This document shows positions 29,923 to 42,915 of a DNA stretch of 53,711 nt, piece by piece. Every line of letters begins with the position of its first letter. Within the stretch, counting starts at the first letter, position 1. A program made the position numbers and the translations under genes. The notes beneath the pieces are model-generated. The model worked only from the letters and a program-made list of their open reading frames with translations. It made no database searches and was not told where the DNA came from. This DNA is from Pseudorhodobacter sp. (GTDB lineage Bacteria > Pseudomonadota > Alphaproteobacteria > Rhodobacterales > Rhodobacteraceae): positions 1-53,711 of the forward strand of contig JAHEBX010000005.1 of NCBI GenBank assembly GCA_024642045.1, written 5' to 3'.

Positions 29923-32331
29923 TCAATGCGCCGTGGCGCTGGGGGGATTGGCCTGAGAAGCTGCGCGCGCGATGGCGGCGGCTTCCTCGGCGGCTTCATC
30001 CCATTCCACCGGCTCTGGCTGACGCACAAGCGCTTGTTTCAGCACCTCGCGCACGTTGGTGACCGGAATGATCTGCAGACCCGCTTTGACGTTATCGGGG
30101 ATCTCCGACAGATCTTTTTCATTCTCGGCAGGAATAAACACCGTCTTGATCCCGCCGCGCAGTGCCGCCAACAGTTTTTCCTTCAGCCCACCAATTGGCA
30201 ACGCGTTGCCGCGCAGGGTGACTTCGCCAGTCATGGCGATGTCCTTGCGCACAGGAATCCCCGTGATCACCGAAACGATCGAGGTCACCATCGCAAGTCC
30301 AGCCGAAGGACCGTCCTTGGGGGTGGCACCTTCGGGGACGTGAACGTGGATATCCATCGTCTCGAACTTGGGCGGTTTAACGCCAAGCTCGGGGCTGATC
30401 GAGCGGACGAACGAGGCGGCCGCGTCGATGGATTCCTTCATCACATCGCCAAGTTTGCCGGTGGTCTTCATCCGACCCTTGCCCGGAAGGCGCAGAGCTT
30501 CGATCTGCAACAGGTCGCCGCCAACGCTTGTCCACGCGAGGCCCGTGACCACGCCGACCTGATCGGTCGCCTCGGCCAGCCCGTAGTGATAGCGTTTGAC
30601 ACCAAGATAGCCTTCCAGCTTTTGTTCTGTGACCTCAACCGTCTTCGCGGTTTTCTTCACGATCTCCGTGACCGCTTTGCGCGCCAGTTTGGCAATCTCG
30701 CGTTCCAGATTCCGCACGCCAGCCTCGCGGGTGTAGGTGCGGATCATTTCGGTCAAAGCGTCGTCGGTGATCGAGAATTCGCCCTTTTTCAACGCATGGC
30801 CCGCGATCTGCTTGGGCACAAGGTGGCCCTTTGCGATCTCGCGCTTTTCGTCCTCGGTGTAACCCGAGAGGCTGATGATCTCCATCCGATCCAGCAGAGG
30901 GCCGGGCATGTTGTAAGAGTTCGCCGTGGTGATGAACATCACGTTCGAGAGGTCATACTCGACCTCGAGATAGTGATCGACGAAGGTCGAGTTCTGTTCC
31001 GGATCCAGCACCTCAAGCATGGCCGAGGCAGGATCGCCGCGGAAATCCTGACCCATCTTGTCGATTTCATCCAGCAAGATCAGCGGGTTGTTGGTTTTGG
31101 CCTTTTTCAGCGCCTGAATGATCTTACCCGGCATCGAGCCGATATACGTGCGGCGGTGACCACGGATTTCGGATTCGTCGCGCACGCCGCCTAGACTGAT
31201 GCGGATAAATTCGCGCCCCGTCGCCTTGGCAACCGAACGGCCAAGCGAGGTTTTACCCACACCCGGCGGGCCGACGAGGCAAAGGATCGGGCCCTTTAGC
31301 TTGGTAGAGCGCGCCTGCACCGCGAGATATTCGACGATGCGCTCCTTGACCTTTTCCAGACCGTAGTGATCGGCATCGAGCACCTTTTGGGCTGCCCCCA
31401 GATCTTTTTTGACGCGCGAGGACACCCCCCACGGCACGCCAAGCAGCCAGTCGAGATAATTGCGCACCACTGTGGCTTCAGCGCTCATCGGCGACATGGA
31501 CTTGAGCTTTTTCAGCTCGCCCTCAGCCTTTTCACGCGCTTCCTTCGACAGTTTGGTGGCTTTGACGCGGGCCTCAAGCTCGGCCAACTCGTTCTGTCCA
31601 TCTTCGCCGTCGCCAAGTTCCTTCTGAATCGCCTTCATCTGTTCGTTCAGATAATACTCGCGCTGAGTGCGCTCCATCTGGCTTTTTACGCGGGTTTTGA
31701 TCTTTTTCTCGACCTGCATCACGGACATTTCGCCCTGCATCTGGCCGTAGACTTTTTCCAGCCGCTCGGCCACGTCAAGCGTTTCCAAAAGATCTTGCTT
31801 CAGACCTACGTCAACGCCGAGATGGCCCGCCACGAGGTCGGCCAAGCGCGCAGGCTCGCGGGTTTCCGAAACGGCGGAAAGCGCCTCTTCGGGGATGTTT
31901 TTCTTGATCTTGGCATAACGCTCGAACTCTTCGGCAACCGCACGCACAAGCGCATTGGCCGAGTCCGGATCGCCAGGAACTTCCTCAAGCGTCTCGGCCC
32001 GCGCCTCAAAAAAGCTAGGGTTTTCAATAAATTCCGTGATCTTGACACGTGCCTTGCCCTCGACCAGCACTTTGACGGTGCCATCGGGCAATTTCAACAG
32101 TTGCAGCACATTCGCCAGGACGCCGATCTGATAGATACCATCGCTGGCAGGATCGTCGATGGAGGGGTCGATCTGGCTGGACAGCAGGATCTGCTTGTCA
32201 TCAGCCATGACTTCTTCCAGCGCCCGCACCGATTTTTCGCGCCCCACGAACAAGGGCACGATCATATGCGGGAAAACCACGATGTCGCGCAGCGGCAGAA
32301 CCGGATAGCTCGTGGAAAGGGTCTCGCTCAT
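29923..32331 (-). CDS. lon: Endopeptidase La (Lon)
   Basis: Start ATG 32331 (MSETLSTSYPVLPLRDIVVFPHMIVPLFVGREKS); GPPGVGKTSLGRSVA; catalytic KDGPSAGLAM. Confidence 0.98.
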   Translation of the reverse strand: MSETLSTSYPVLPLRDIVVFPHMIVPLFVGREKSVRALEEVMADDKQILLSSQIDPSIDDPASDGIYQIGVLANVLQLLKLPDGTVKVLVEGKARVKITEFIENPSFFEARAETLEEVPGDPDSANALVRAVAEEFERYAKIKKNIPEEALSAVSETREPARLADLVAGHLGVDVGLKQDLLETLDVAERLEKVYGQMQGEMSVMQVEKKIKTRVKSQMERTQREYYLNEQMKAIQKELGDGEDGQNELAELEARVKATKLSKEAREKAEGELKKLKSMSPMSAEATVVRNYLDWLLGVPWGVSSRVKKDLGAAQKVLDADHYGLEKVKERIVEYLAVQARSTKLKGPILCLVGPPGVGKTSLGRSVAKATGREFIRISLGGVRDESEIRGHRRTYIGSMPGKIIQALKKAKTNNPLILLDEIDKMGQDFRGDPASAMLEVLDPEQNSTFVDHYLEVEYDLSNVMFITTANSYNMPGPLLDRMEIISLSGYTEDEKREIAKGHLVPKQIAGHALKKGEFSITDDALTEMIRTYTREAGVRNLEREIAKLARKAVTEIVKKTAKTVEVTEQKLEGYLGVKRYHYGLAEATDQVGVVTGLAWTSVGGDLLQIEALRLPGKGRMKTTGKLGDVMKESIDAAASFVRSISPELGVKPPKFETMDIHVHVPEGATPKDGPSAGLAMVTSIVSVITGIPVRKDIAMTGEVTLRGNALPIGGLKEKLLAALRGGIKTVFIPAENEKDLSEIPDNVKAGLQIIPVTNVREVLKQALVRQPEPVEWDEAAEEAAAIARAASQANPPSATAH

Positions 32332-32531
32332 CTTTTGTTCCTTATCTGGCAGGAAGGTTTGCCCCGACAATCGGCAGCGCGTCTTCCCCTTCTGGCACTC
32401 TTATCTGGTAGTGCGGCACAGGCGTGTCAACCACTGCTTGGGTCTGATCATGATCCTGTGATGCGTCAAGGGCAAGTCCGCAATACGCCGGATTTAACGC
32501 CAACTGGCAGCAATGCGTTTACCGATTGGCA

Positions 32532-33662
32532 TTAAATCGGCTCCAGATCACCGGCAGCACGGGTGGCGTGGAAATTTGCGACAAAGCTGGCAAGCTGACC
32601 TGCACTGATCGCGTCGCGCAGGCCCTGCATCAGCTCTTGGTAGTAATGCAGATTGTGCCAGGTCAGTAGCATCGAGCCGATGATTTCCTGCGCGCGGATG
32701 ACGTGGTGCAGATAGGCGCGGGAATAATTGCGGCAGCAGGGGCAGGTGCAGGCCTCGTCCAGCGGGCGTGGATCGTCCATGTGACGGGCGTTCTTCAGAT
32801 TGACCTGACCGCGGCGGGTCCAGCCTTGGGCTGTGCGGCCTGACCGGCTCGGCAGCACGCAATCCATCATATCAATGCCACGTTCGACGGCGCCCACGAT
32901 GTCGTCAGGCTTGCCGACGCCCATCAGATAGCGCGGCTTGTCAAAGGGCAGCATTTCTGGGGCATAGTCTAACACGCCAAACATTGCCTCTTGCCCCTCG
33001 CCGACCGCAAGGCCCCCCACGGCATAACCGTCAAAGCCGATCTCAGTCAGCGCTTTGGCGGATTGTTCGCGCAGGTGCTGCGTGACACCACCCTGCTGGA
33101 TGCCGAAAAGCGCATGGCCCGGGCGGTCGCCAAAGGCATCGCGCGAGCGCTGCGCCCACCGCATCGAAAGTTGCATGGATTTCTCAACCTCGGCCTCGCT
33201 GGCGGGCAAAGCGGGGCATTCGTCGAAACACATCACGATGTCGGAACCCAGCAGTTTCTGGATCTCCATACTGCGCTCGGGCGACAGCATGTGTTTGGAA
33301 CCGTCGATATGGGACGAGAATTTCACGCCCTCCTCGGTCAGCTTGCGCAGGCTTGCCAACGACATCACCTGAAAGCCGCCGGAATCCGTCAGGATCGGGC
33401 GATCCCAGTTCATGAATTTGTGCAACCCACCCAGCCGCGCAATACGTTCCGCCGTCGGGCGCAGCATCAAATGATAGGTATTGCCAAGCAGGATATCGGC
33501 CCCCGTCGCACGCACGGACTCGGGTAGCATTGCTTTGACGGTCGCCGCGGTGCCCACCGGCATGAAGGCCGGGGTGCGAATTTCACCCCTTGGGGTGCTG
33601 ATCACACCCGTGCGTGCGCGTCCATCTGTTGCATGAAGCGCAAAGCTGAAGGGCTGTGGCAT
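32532..33662 (-). CDS. tgt: tRNA-guanine(34) transglycosylase
   Basis: Start ATG 33662 ([38 protein letters not shown]); [12 protein letters not shown], ECTCPxC-type zinc site [18 protein letters not shown]. Confidence 0.97.
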   Translation of the reverse strand: MPQPFSFALHATDGRARTGVISTPRGEIRTPAFMPVGTAATVKAMLPESVRATGADILLGNTYHLMLRPTAERIARLGGLHKFMNWDRPILTDSGGFQVMSLASLRKLTEEGVKFSSHIDGSKHMLSPERSMEIQKLLGSDIVMCFDECPALPASEAEVEKSMQLSMRWAQRSRDAFGDRPGHALFGIQQGGVTQHLREQSAKALTEIGFDGYAVGGLAVGEGQEAMFGVLDYAPEMLPFDKPRYLMGVGKPDDIVGAVERGIDMMDCVLPSRSGRTAQGWTRRGQVNLKNARHMDDPRPLDEACTCPCCRNYSRAYLHHVIRAQEIIGSMLLTWHNLHYYQELMQGLRDAISAGQLASFVANFHATRAAGDLEPI

Positions 33663-33743
33663 GGGAACTCCTGTCTTTTCATTGCCCTTCTGCGGGATTG
33701 GGGGCAGAAAGTGAAGGGGATGTGTCTTTGGAGACCTTGGGGA

Positions 33744-34364
33744 ATGCTGGAAGAGACTCGCGTGAAGCGTCAGAATATCCGGCTCAGCGCAGAGGCGCGT
33801 CGGACCCAAATCGCGCAGGCAGCCTTGCGCTGTCTGGAAAAGGTCGGTCGCAACGAGCTGACCGCACGAAAGGTTGCCGCCGAGGCGGGCCTCTCGCTGG
33901 GGCATCTGACCTATCACTTTGCCGATATGAAGCAGGTGTTGCAGGCGGGCTTCAGCCTTGCTGCGGAAAAGGTGCAGGAAGCGGGGCGATTGGCCCTGAT
34001 CCAGCCCGGAGGCACCGCCGCCGAGCGGCTGGAGAGGTATCTGAGGGCAGGTTTTGGCGGTGCCGAGATCTCGCCGGTCAATCTTCGGCTGCGCGTCGAT
34101 CTGTGGGCTGCCGCGCTGACTGACCCACATATCGCCGACATCGAATGGGAACTTTATCAAAACCAGCGCGAGGCGGTCGAGCGGCTGTTGCACCGGATGG
34201 CGGCGGACTATGCCATCGAACGGGTGCCGAATGTGGCTGATATGATCATGGCAACCTTGGACGGGCTTTGGCTTGACTGGCTGCGGCGTCAGGACCCGGA
34301 CGCGGTGAGCAATGGGCTGGACGGCTGCGTGCTGTTTGCGCGACTGCGGTTGGGAGGCAGCTAA
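33744..34364 (+). CDS. TetR/AcrR family transcriptional regulator
   Basis: [55 protein letters not shown]; start ATG 33744 inferred. Confidence 0.88.
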   Translation: MLEETRVKRQNIRLSAEARRTQIAQAALRCLEKVGRNELTARKVAAEAGLSLGHLTYHFADMKQVLQAGFSLAAEKVQEAGRLALIQPGGTAAERLERYLRAGFGGAEISPVNLRLRVDLWAAALTDPHIADIEWELYQNQREAVERLLHRMAADYAIERVPNVADMIMATLDGLWLDWLRRQDPDAVSNGLDGCVLFARLRLGGS

Positions 34365-34365
34365 G

Positions 34366-35490
34366 TTACGATACGGACCGTAACTTAAGCGCTTCATTCA
34401 GAACGTCCAGAACCACATCCGACGGCACGTCGCTGGCGACGAAAGCCTCGCCAATTCCGCGCGCGAGGATAAAGCGCAGTTTGCCGTCGACCACCTTTTT
34501 GTCCTGCCCCATCAATGCCAGCAGCGCCTCGGCGGAAGGCAATTCCCCTGCGATATCAGACAGATCAACCTTAGTGCCCATCGCCTTAAGATGCGCACGC
34601 ACGCGGCTTGGCGCCTCTTGCGAACACAGGCCAAGCCGCTGGCTGAGTTCAAAGGCCAGCGCACAGCCAATCGCCACGCCTTCGCCGTGCAGCAAGCGAT
34701 CACCATAGCCCGTAGCCTTTTCCAGCGCATGGCAAAAGGTGTGGCCAAGGTTCAGCAGCGCGCGCTCGCCCTCTTCGGTTTCATCCCGGCTGACGATGCC
34801 GGCCTTCATCTCGACCGAGCGTGTGACGGCATATTGGCGCAAAGCGGCATCGCCGCGCGCCATCGCGGGCGCGTTGAGCTCAAGCCAGTCATAGAACGCG
34901 GCATCGCCCAAAAGGCCGTACTTGACCACCTCGCCATAGCCCGCCAGAAAATCGCGCGGCTCGAGTGTGCCCAGCACGTCGATATCGGCCAGCACAAGGC
35001 TGGGCTGATGAAAAGCACCGACAAGGTTCTTGCCCTGCGCGGTATTGATCCCCGTCTTGCCGCCCACCGAGCTGTCGACCTGCGCCAAAAGCGTGGTCGG
35101 GATCTGCACAAACCGGACGCCGCGGCGCAAGATCGCCGCGGCAAAGCCGACCAGATCCCCCACAACGCCGCCGCCAAAGGCCACCACGACATCGCGCCGC
35201 TCGATCTTTTGATCCAGCAACCACTCGGTCGTGCGTGCCAGTTGCTGCCATCCCTTGGATCCCTCGCCCGGTGGGACCGTCAGCGCGGTCATCGCGATAC
35301 CCTCACGTTCCAGCGCTTGGGCGAGCGTCATCAAATGTCTGGCCGCAACGGTGTCGTCGGTGATCACGGCGACCTTCTTACGGCGGAGCAGTGGCGCAAT
35401 CTGACGGCCAGCCTCAGCCACCAGCCCTTGACCTATGCGCACCTGATAGCTGCGCGCGCCCAAGGCGACGTCGATCACATTCAGGGTCAT
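34366..35490 (-). CDS. aroB: 3-dehydroquinate synthase
   Basis: [57 protein letters not shown]. Confidence 0.97.
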   Translation of the reverse strand: MTLNVIDVALGARSYQVRIGQGLVAEAGRQIAPLLRRKKVAVITDDTVAARHLMTLAQALEREGIAMTALTVPPGEGSKGWQQLARTTEWLLDQKIERRDVVVAFGGGVVGDLVGFAAAILRRGVRFVQIPTTLLAQVDSSVGGKTGINTAQGKNLVGAFHQPSLVLADIDVLGTLEPRDFLAGYGEVVKYGLLGDAAFYDWLELNAPAMARGDAALRQYAVTRSVEMKAGIVSRDETEEGERALLNLGHTFCHALEKATGYGDRLLHGEGVAIGCALAFELSQRLGLCSQEAPSRVRAHLKAMGTKVDLSDIAGELPSAEALLALMGQDKKVVDGKLRFILARGIGEAFVASDVPSDVVLDVLNEALKLRSVS

Positions 35491-35491
35491 G

Positions 35492-36034
35492 TCATGTCCT
35501 TTCCAGAACGTCAGGCCGGGTCAACAGGCAGTTGATGACGCGCTGCGCCATATCGTCGACTGTCAGCGCGGCAGAACTGTCGGCGATGAGGTCGGCCTGT
35601 TGGTAAAACGGCAAGCGGGCTTCATAAAGCCCGCGCAGGGTTTCGCGCGGATTGGCGGTGCGCAACAAAGGTCGCGTGGTCTTATGACGCACCCGCTGCC
35701 ATAGCAGGTCAAGATCAGCGCGCAGCCAGAGCGAAACGCCGGCTTCGTGAATTAGTTTACGGTTCGCGTCGGAAAGAAACGCTCCGCCTCCCGTTGACAG
35801 AACGCAGGGCGCACCGCGCAACAGGCGGTTCAGCACTTCGGTTTCGCGGGCGCGAAAGAACGCCTCGCCGTCACGCTCGAAGATTTCGGCGATAGATCGG
35901 TCGGCGGCGCGCACGATTTCTTCGTCCGAATCAAGAAAAGGCGCGCCCAAAGCACGCGCAAGAGCGGTGCCGACGGCGGTCTTACCCGCGCCCATCATCC
36001 CCACCATCACCACAGTTTTCTTTAGTCGTAGCAT
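35492..36034 (-). CDS. aroK: Shikimate kinase
   Basis: Start ATG 36034 (MLRLKKTVVMVGMMGAGKTAVGTALARALGAPFLDSDEEI); STGGGAF. Confidence 0.95.
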   Translation of the reverse strand: MLRLKKTVVMVGMMGAGKTAVGTALARALGAPFLDSDEEIVRAADRSIAEIFERDGEAFFRARETEVLNRLLRGAPCVLSTGGGAFLSDANRKLIHEAGVSLWLRADLDLLWQRVRHKTTRPLLRTANPRETLRGLYEARLPFYQQADLIADSSAALTVDDMAQRVINCLLTRPDVLERT

Positions 36035-36221
36035 CAAAGTCCCTGTATGCTTTGGCGCATGCCGCAAAGAGGCGGCAGATTGCCCAAGCAAATCTTATTT
36101 GCCTGAATGGCGTGAACTTGGCGCAAATGCCATATATATTCGTGCCTGACGGGCGATCCGTGACGTGAATAAACAACAAGACGCCGCCGGAGCAACCGGC
36201 GATCTGAAAGGCATTGTGGGC

Positions 36222-36356
36222 ATGGGCTATCTAATCAAGCTGATTTTTCTGTTACTGGTGCTAGGGTTTGCAGGGCTGGTAGGCTATGCCTATCTGGTGG
36301 ATTTGGCACCTCAGGCGCAGGAGGTCAGGTTGCCGGTGGTGTTGCATGGTGAATAA
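36222..36356 (+). CDS. Small single-pass membrane protein (44 aa), hypothetical
   Basis: MGYLIKLIFLLLVLGFAGLVGYAYLVDLAPQAQEVRLPVVLHGE; overlaps next CDS by 11 nt. Confidence 0.6.
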   Translation: MGYLIKLIFLLLVLGFAGLVGYAYLVDLAPQAQEVRLPVVLHGE

Positions 36357-37971
36357 GGCCAAGGCCTTTCTAACGGTTGCGGTGATGTTTACTTGCCTGC
36401 CCAATGCGGGCCAGGCGGAAAACAAACCGCTGTCGGTGATCAGTTGGCTGTCGCAGTCAATCAAGGCGCCTTCATCCAAAGGCAGCGTGGTGCCCGATGT
36501 CAGACAGGTGCCCGCGCCAATTCCGGCACAGCCCAATGGCACTCAGGCGAATTTGCCACCTGTGGCGGGCGAAACGCCGATAAGCAGCGGTGCCGTTCCT
36601 CAGGTTGAAGCAACGCGGGTTTTGGGCAAGCCGATGCTGGATGCGGTCGGGCTCTTGCCCTCGGCCGTGACGGGCTTTCCGACCAATCTTTGGGGGATCG
36701 GGCGCAGTGACGAGATAGCAGGCGCAATCAATCAGGTGGGTGAGGACCCCCTGCCCGCGTTGCAATCGCTGCTGGTGACGCTGCTCTTGGCCGAAGCGAA
36801 CGCGCCGATCGATGCGTCGGGCGACGGGCGGTTGCTGATCGCACGGATTGACAAGCTGTTGACCATTGGCGCGTTGGATCAGGCACAGGCGCTGATCGAT
36901 GCGGCTGGGGCTGACGCCTCGGCAGAACTCTTTCGTCGCAGTTTTGACATCGGATTGCTGACAGGGGACGAGGATCGCGCCTGTGCGCTGCTCAAGGGGG
37001 CGGCCTCGCTGGCGCCGACGCTGACGACGCGGGTGTTCTGCCTTGCGCGCTCGGGTGACTGGAACGCGGCGGCGCTGACGCTGCGCACAGCGCAGGCGCT
37101 TGGCACGATTACGCCGGACGAGGACCAGCTTTTGTCGCGGTTTCTGGACCCCGAGCAGTTTGACGGCGAACCGATGCCGCCCGCCCCAAAACCTGTTACG
37201 CCTTTGGTGTGGAAAATTTACGATGCCTTGGGCGAGCCGATTTCCACCTCGACTCTGCCGCCGGCCTTTGCGCGGGCTGATCTGTCGGACCATGCAGGTT
37301 GGAAGGCACAGATCGAGGCGGGTGAGCGGCTGGCGCGGGTGGGGGCGATTACGCCGAACATGCTGCTTGGTCTTTACACCGACCGCGCGCCGGCGGCCTC
37401 GGGCGGTGTCTGGGACCGCGCGGATGCGTTCCAGCGGCTGGACGTGGCCCTGACACGCGGCGATCTGACGGCGGTCGAGCAGCGCCTGCCACTGGCCTAT
37501 GCACGAATGAAGGATGTCGAGCTGGAGGTCCCCTTTGCCATGTTGTTCGCGGGGCGCCTTGCTCAGGTCAAGCTCAGCGGCGATGCGGCACGTATTTCCT
37601 ATGAGTTGGGGCTTTTATCCAACGAATACGAACGGTTGGCCAAGAATGATCCAGGCCAGACGGATGCGCGATCGGCCTTTTTGGCGGGGCTTGCCTCTGG
37701 CTCGGTGCAAGGGTTGGTTGCGCCTGACAGTATGGCGCGCGCCATTGCCCCCGCCTTTACCGCGCCAAAACTGCCCGATGACATTGCGGAACTGGTGACG
37801 CAAAAGCGGGTGGGCGAGGCGATCTTGCAGGCGATCTTGCGGATTCAGACCGGATTGCAGGGCGAGGTCAGCAAGGTCAACGAAGGGCTGTCGACCCTGA
37901 GAGTGCTGGGGCTTGAGGATGTGGCGCGGCGCACCGCCTTGCAGGTGATGCTGCTGGAGCGGCGGGGCTGA
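36346..37971 (+). CDS. Secreted hypothetical protein, about 541 aa, helical-repeat-like
   Basis: MVNKAKAFLTVAVMFTCLPNAGQAE signal peptide; A/L-rich helical segments (RIDKLLTIGALDQAQALIDAAG). Confidence 0.75.
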   Translation: MVNKAKAFLTVAVMFTCLPNAGQAENKPLSVISWLSQSIKAPSSKGSVVPDVRQVPAPIPAQPNGTQANLPPVAGETPISSGAVPQVEATRVLGKPMLDAVGLLPSAVTGFPTNLWGIGRSDEIAGAINQVGEDPLPALQSLLVTLLLAEANAPIDASGDGRLLIARIDKLLTIGALDQAQALIDAAGADASAELFRRSFDIGLLTGDEDRACALLKGAASLAPTLTTRVFCLARSGDWNAAALTLRTAQALGTITPDEDQLLSRFLDPEQFDGEPMPPAPKPVTPLVWKIYDALGEPISTSTLPPAFARADLSDHAGWKAQIEAGERLARVGAITPNMLLGLYTDRAPAASGGVWDRADAFQRLDVALTRGDLTAVEQRLPLAYARMKDVELEVPFAMLFAGRLAQVKLSGDAARISYELGLLSNEYERLAKNDPGQTDARSAFLAGLASGSVQGLVAPDSMARAIAPAFTAPKLPDDIAELVTQKRVGEAILQAILRIQTGLQGEVSKVNEGLSTLRVLGLEDVARRTALQVMLLERRG

Positions 37972-38921
37972 TGAGCGCACCGGCGCAGGGGCAGATCTGG
38001 ATCTCGACCTTTCTGGCGGCGCAGGCGGCCGATCTGGGGGCCGCGCGCAACACGCAACTGGCCTACGGGCGCGATCTGATGGATTTTCTAAGCTGGCTTG
38101 AGCGGCGTGGCGGCGGCTTTGCGGGCACCCGTCAAGCCGATGTCGAGGACTACCTTGTGTTTTGCGAGGCGCAGGGGCTGTCGAAATCCACCCGCGCGCG
38201 CAGGCTTTCCGCGATCCGTCAGCTCTACCGCTTTGCCCACGAGGAAGGCTGGCGCGCAGACAACCCTGCGCTGCGCCTCAAAGGCCCCGGTGCAAGCCAG
38301 AGTTTGCCGAAAACCCTGTCTGTCGCGGATGTCGAGCGAATTCTTGAGGCGGCACGCAACAAGGGCCGCAATCCGGGTGAGCGGTTGCGCAATCGCGCCT
38401 TGCTCGAGGTGCTTTACGCCACGGGGATGCGCGTGTCAGAGCTTGTCGGCCTGCCCGTGGCGGCCGTGCGGGGCGAGCCGCGGATGATCATGGTCAAGGG
38501 CAAGGGCGACAAAGAGCGGATGGTGCCGCTGTCGCCTCCTGCCCGCGAGGCGCTGCGCGACTGGCTGGGCTGGAGGGATACCGAAGAGGACCGCTCGCGA
38601 AAGGCGGGCAAACCTGCCAGCAAGTTTCTATTTCCGTCTTCGGGTGCCGAAGGGCATCTGACGCGGCATCATTTCTATGTGCTGATCAAGGATATAGCCG
38701 TGCAAGCCGGTGTTTCCCCCGCGCTGGTCACGCCCCATACCCTGCGCCATGCCTTTGCCACGCATCTTCTGGCGGGCGGCGCCGATCTGATGGTGATACA
38801 GGCGCTGCTCGGCCATGCTGATGTCGCTACGACCGAAATTTACACCCATGTGCTGGATGAACATCTCAAAGACCTGGTGCTGACGCATCACCCTCTGGCC
38901 AATCCGGCGCGCAAGACTTGA
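37971..38921 (+). CDS. xerD: Site-specific tyrosine recombinase (XerC/XerD type)
   Basis: LYATGMRVSELVGL, TPHTLRHAFATHLLAGGADLMVIQALLGHADVATTEIYTHV catalytic R..HxxR..H/Y set. Confidence 0.9.
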   Translation: MSAPAQGQIWISTFLAAQAADLGAARNTQLAYGRDLMDFLSWLERRGGGFAGTRQADVEDYLVFCEAQGLSKSTRARRLSAIRQLYRFAHEEGWRADNPALRLKGPGASQSLPKTLSVADVERILEAARNKGRNPGERLRNRALLEVLYATGMRVSELVGLPVAAVRGEPRMIMVKGKGDKERMVPLSPPAREALRDWLGWRDTEEDRSRKAGKPASKFLFPSSGAEGHLTRHHFYVLIKDIAVQAGVSPALVTPHTLRHAFATHLLAGGADLMVIQALLGHADVATTEIYTHVLDEHLKDLVLTHHPLANPARKT

Positions 38922-38975
38922 ACCCCTGCGTGCGAACGCCCATAACCCGATCTGAACCACCCGTCACAGGACAAA

Positions 38976-41649
<2,674 letters not shown>

Positions 41650-41666
41650 GGGGTTACGATGAATAG

Positions 41667-41703
41667 AACGGCGCTGGCAGCTATGCTCGCGCCGTTTTCT
41701 TTT
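41667..41703 (+). terminator. Intrinsic terminator after eno
   Basis: AACGGCGC-(14 nt)-GCGCCGTT followed by TTCTTTT. Confidence 0.7.
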
Positions 41704-41792
41704 GGAAAAAGGCCATGTTACAGCCTGCGCCAAATGCTGGCTTTGATGCAGCAAAGGCGATGCGCGTTTGCGAGGCGCCGCAACGCAAAGGC

Positions 41793-42857
41793 TTAGGTCT
41801 GCGGTATCAGCAAGCGTTCGGGGCGGTAGGGATGCCAGAGCGGATGCGCGCCCTGCCCCATGATTTCGGCCGCAAGCGCCTCGGCAGCCAAGGCCGCGAG
41901 GGTGACGCCGGAGTGCATCACGGCAAGGCTAAGACCTTGGGCGACCAGACCCAGTGCAGGCAGCCCGTCGGCGGGATAGGGTCTATGTCCCAAAACAGTT
42001 TCGGCCTCGGAAATATCAGGGCCAAAGAGCGCCCTTAGGTTGGTCAACGTGGCAGCAATGGCGGCAGCGCGATCGGGGATCGTCTCGGCACTATCGGCTT
42101 GGTGGTTGGCCGCACAGGGAGCGAGCAGGCCGCCGTCGGAAAGTTGGCGGATCTCCTGTTCTGGAGATATCAGGATATGCTTCAGACGGAACCCTACCGG
42201 ATCTGTTCGTAAAAGCAGGCCCGGACGCGGCACCATCGCCAGATTGAGACCCAGCCCGTGCAACAGGCGCGGAGTCGTAATGCCTGCGGCCAATACCGTA
42301 TGCTCAGCCTCGATTGGCCCAATTGCGGTACGCGCGCCGGTGATCTTGCCGCCCACCTCGATCAGACTTTTGGCAGCGATTCCGGACAAAACCTTGGCAC
42401 CCGAAGCTGCGAGCAGGCTGCGGGTCAGCGCGGCAGGATTTACGGCACCCTCGCTGGGGAACCGCAGCGCACGGCTTGGCGGCGCATGCAACGCAGGTTC
42501 GAGGGCTGTCACTTCGGCCTGGCCAAGCACATCGACGGGGTAACCAAGAGCCTTTAGCGCACTGTGCATCTGCTCAAAACCGACACCCTCAGTCTCGAAC
42601 CAAAGTGCGCCTTGCCAGATATGACCAGCCTCAGGCAGATCGGCAGCAAGGCGGTGATGCGCTGCCATTGCCGCGACACGCAGGGCATGGTGAGCCGCGT
42701 CGGCGTAAAAGCTCGCATTTATCCAGCCAAAACTGCGGCCTGATGCGGCGCTGGCGGGTTGGTCTGCCTCCAGCACCGTCACCTCTGCCCCAGCCCGCGA
42801 GAGCCGATAGCTAAGGCTGGCGCCAAGGATGCCTGCACCGATTATCAAGACTTTCAT
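41793..42857 (-). CDS. FAD-dependent oxidoreductase (DAO family)
   Basis: Start ATG 42857 (MKVLIIGAGILGASLSYRLSRAGAEVTVLEADQPASAASGRSFGWINASF). Confidence 0.92.
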   Translation of the reverse strand: MKVLIIGAGILGASLSYRLSRAGAEVTVLEADQPASAASGRSFGWINASFYADAAHHALRVAAMAAHHRLAADLPEAGHIWQGALWFETEGVGFEQMHSALKALGYPVDVLGQAEVTALEPALHAPPSRALRFPSEGAVNPAALTRSLLAASGAKVLSGIAAKSLIEVGGKITGARTAIGPIEAEHTVLAAGITTPRLLHGLGLNLAMVPRPGLLLRTDPVGFRLKHILISPEQEIRQLSDGGLLAPCAANHQADSAETIPDRAAAIAATLTNLRALFGPDISEAETVLGHRPYPADGLPALGLVAQGLSLAVMHSGVTLAALAAEALAAEIMGQGAHPLWHPYRPERLLIPQT

Positions 42858-42915
42858 GGCTTGCTCCGTTTGCAACGATGCTGGCATGTTGGTGCGCAAG
42901 ACGAAAGGGGATGGC

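Noticed and set aside
29836-31194. 452-aa + strand ORF antisense to lon
   Set aside because: High-GC mirror ORF; lon is unmistakable on the other strand and the translation has no family resemblance.
33663-34397. N-terminal extension of the tgt ORF over the TetR gene
   Set aside because: TetR HTH protein is clearly encoded on +; tgt starts at 33662 with a canonical N-terminus.
36088-36102. GCAAATcttATTTGC as a known ScfR/PccR-type TTTGCAAA site
   Set aside because: Half-site order does not match TTTGCAAA repeats; kept only as an unspecified palindrome.
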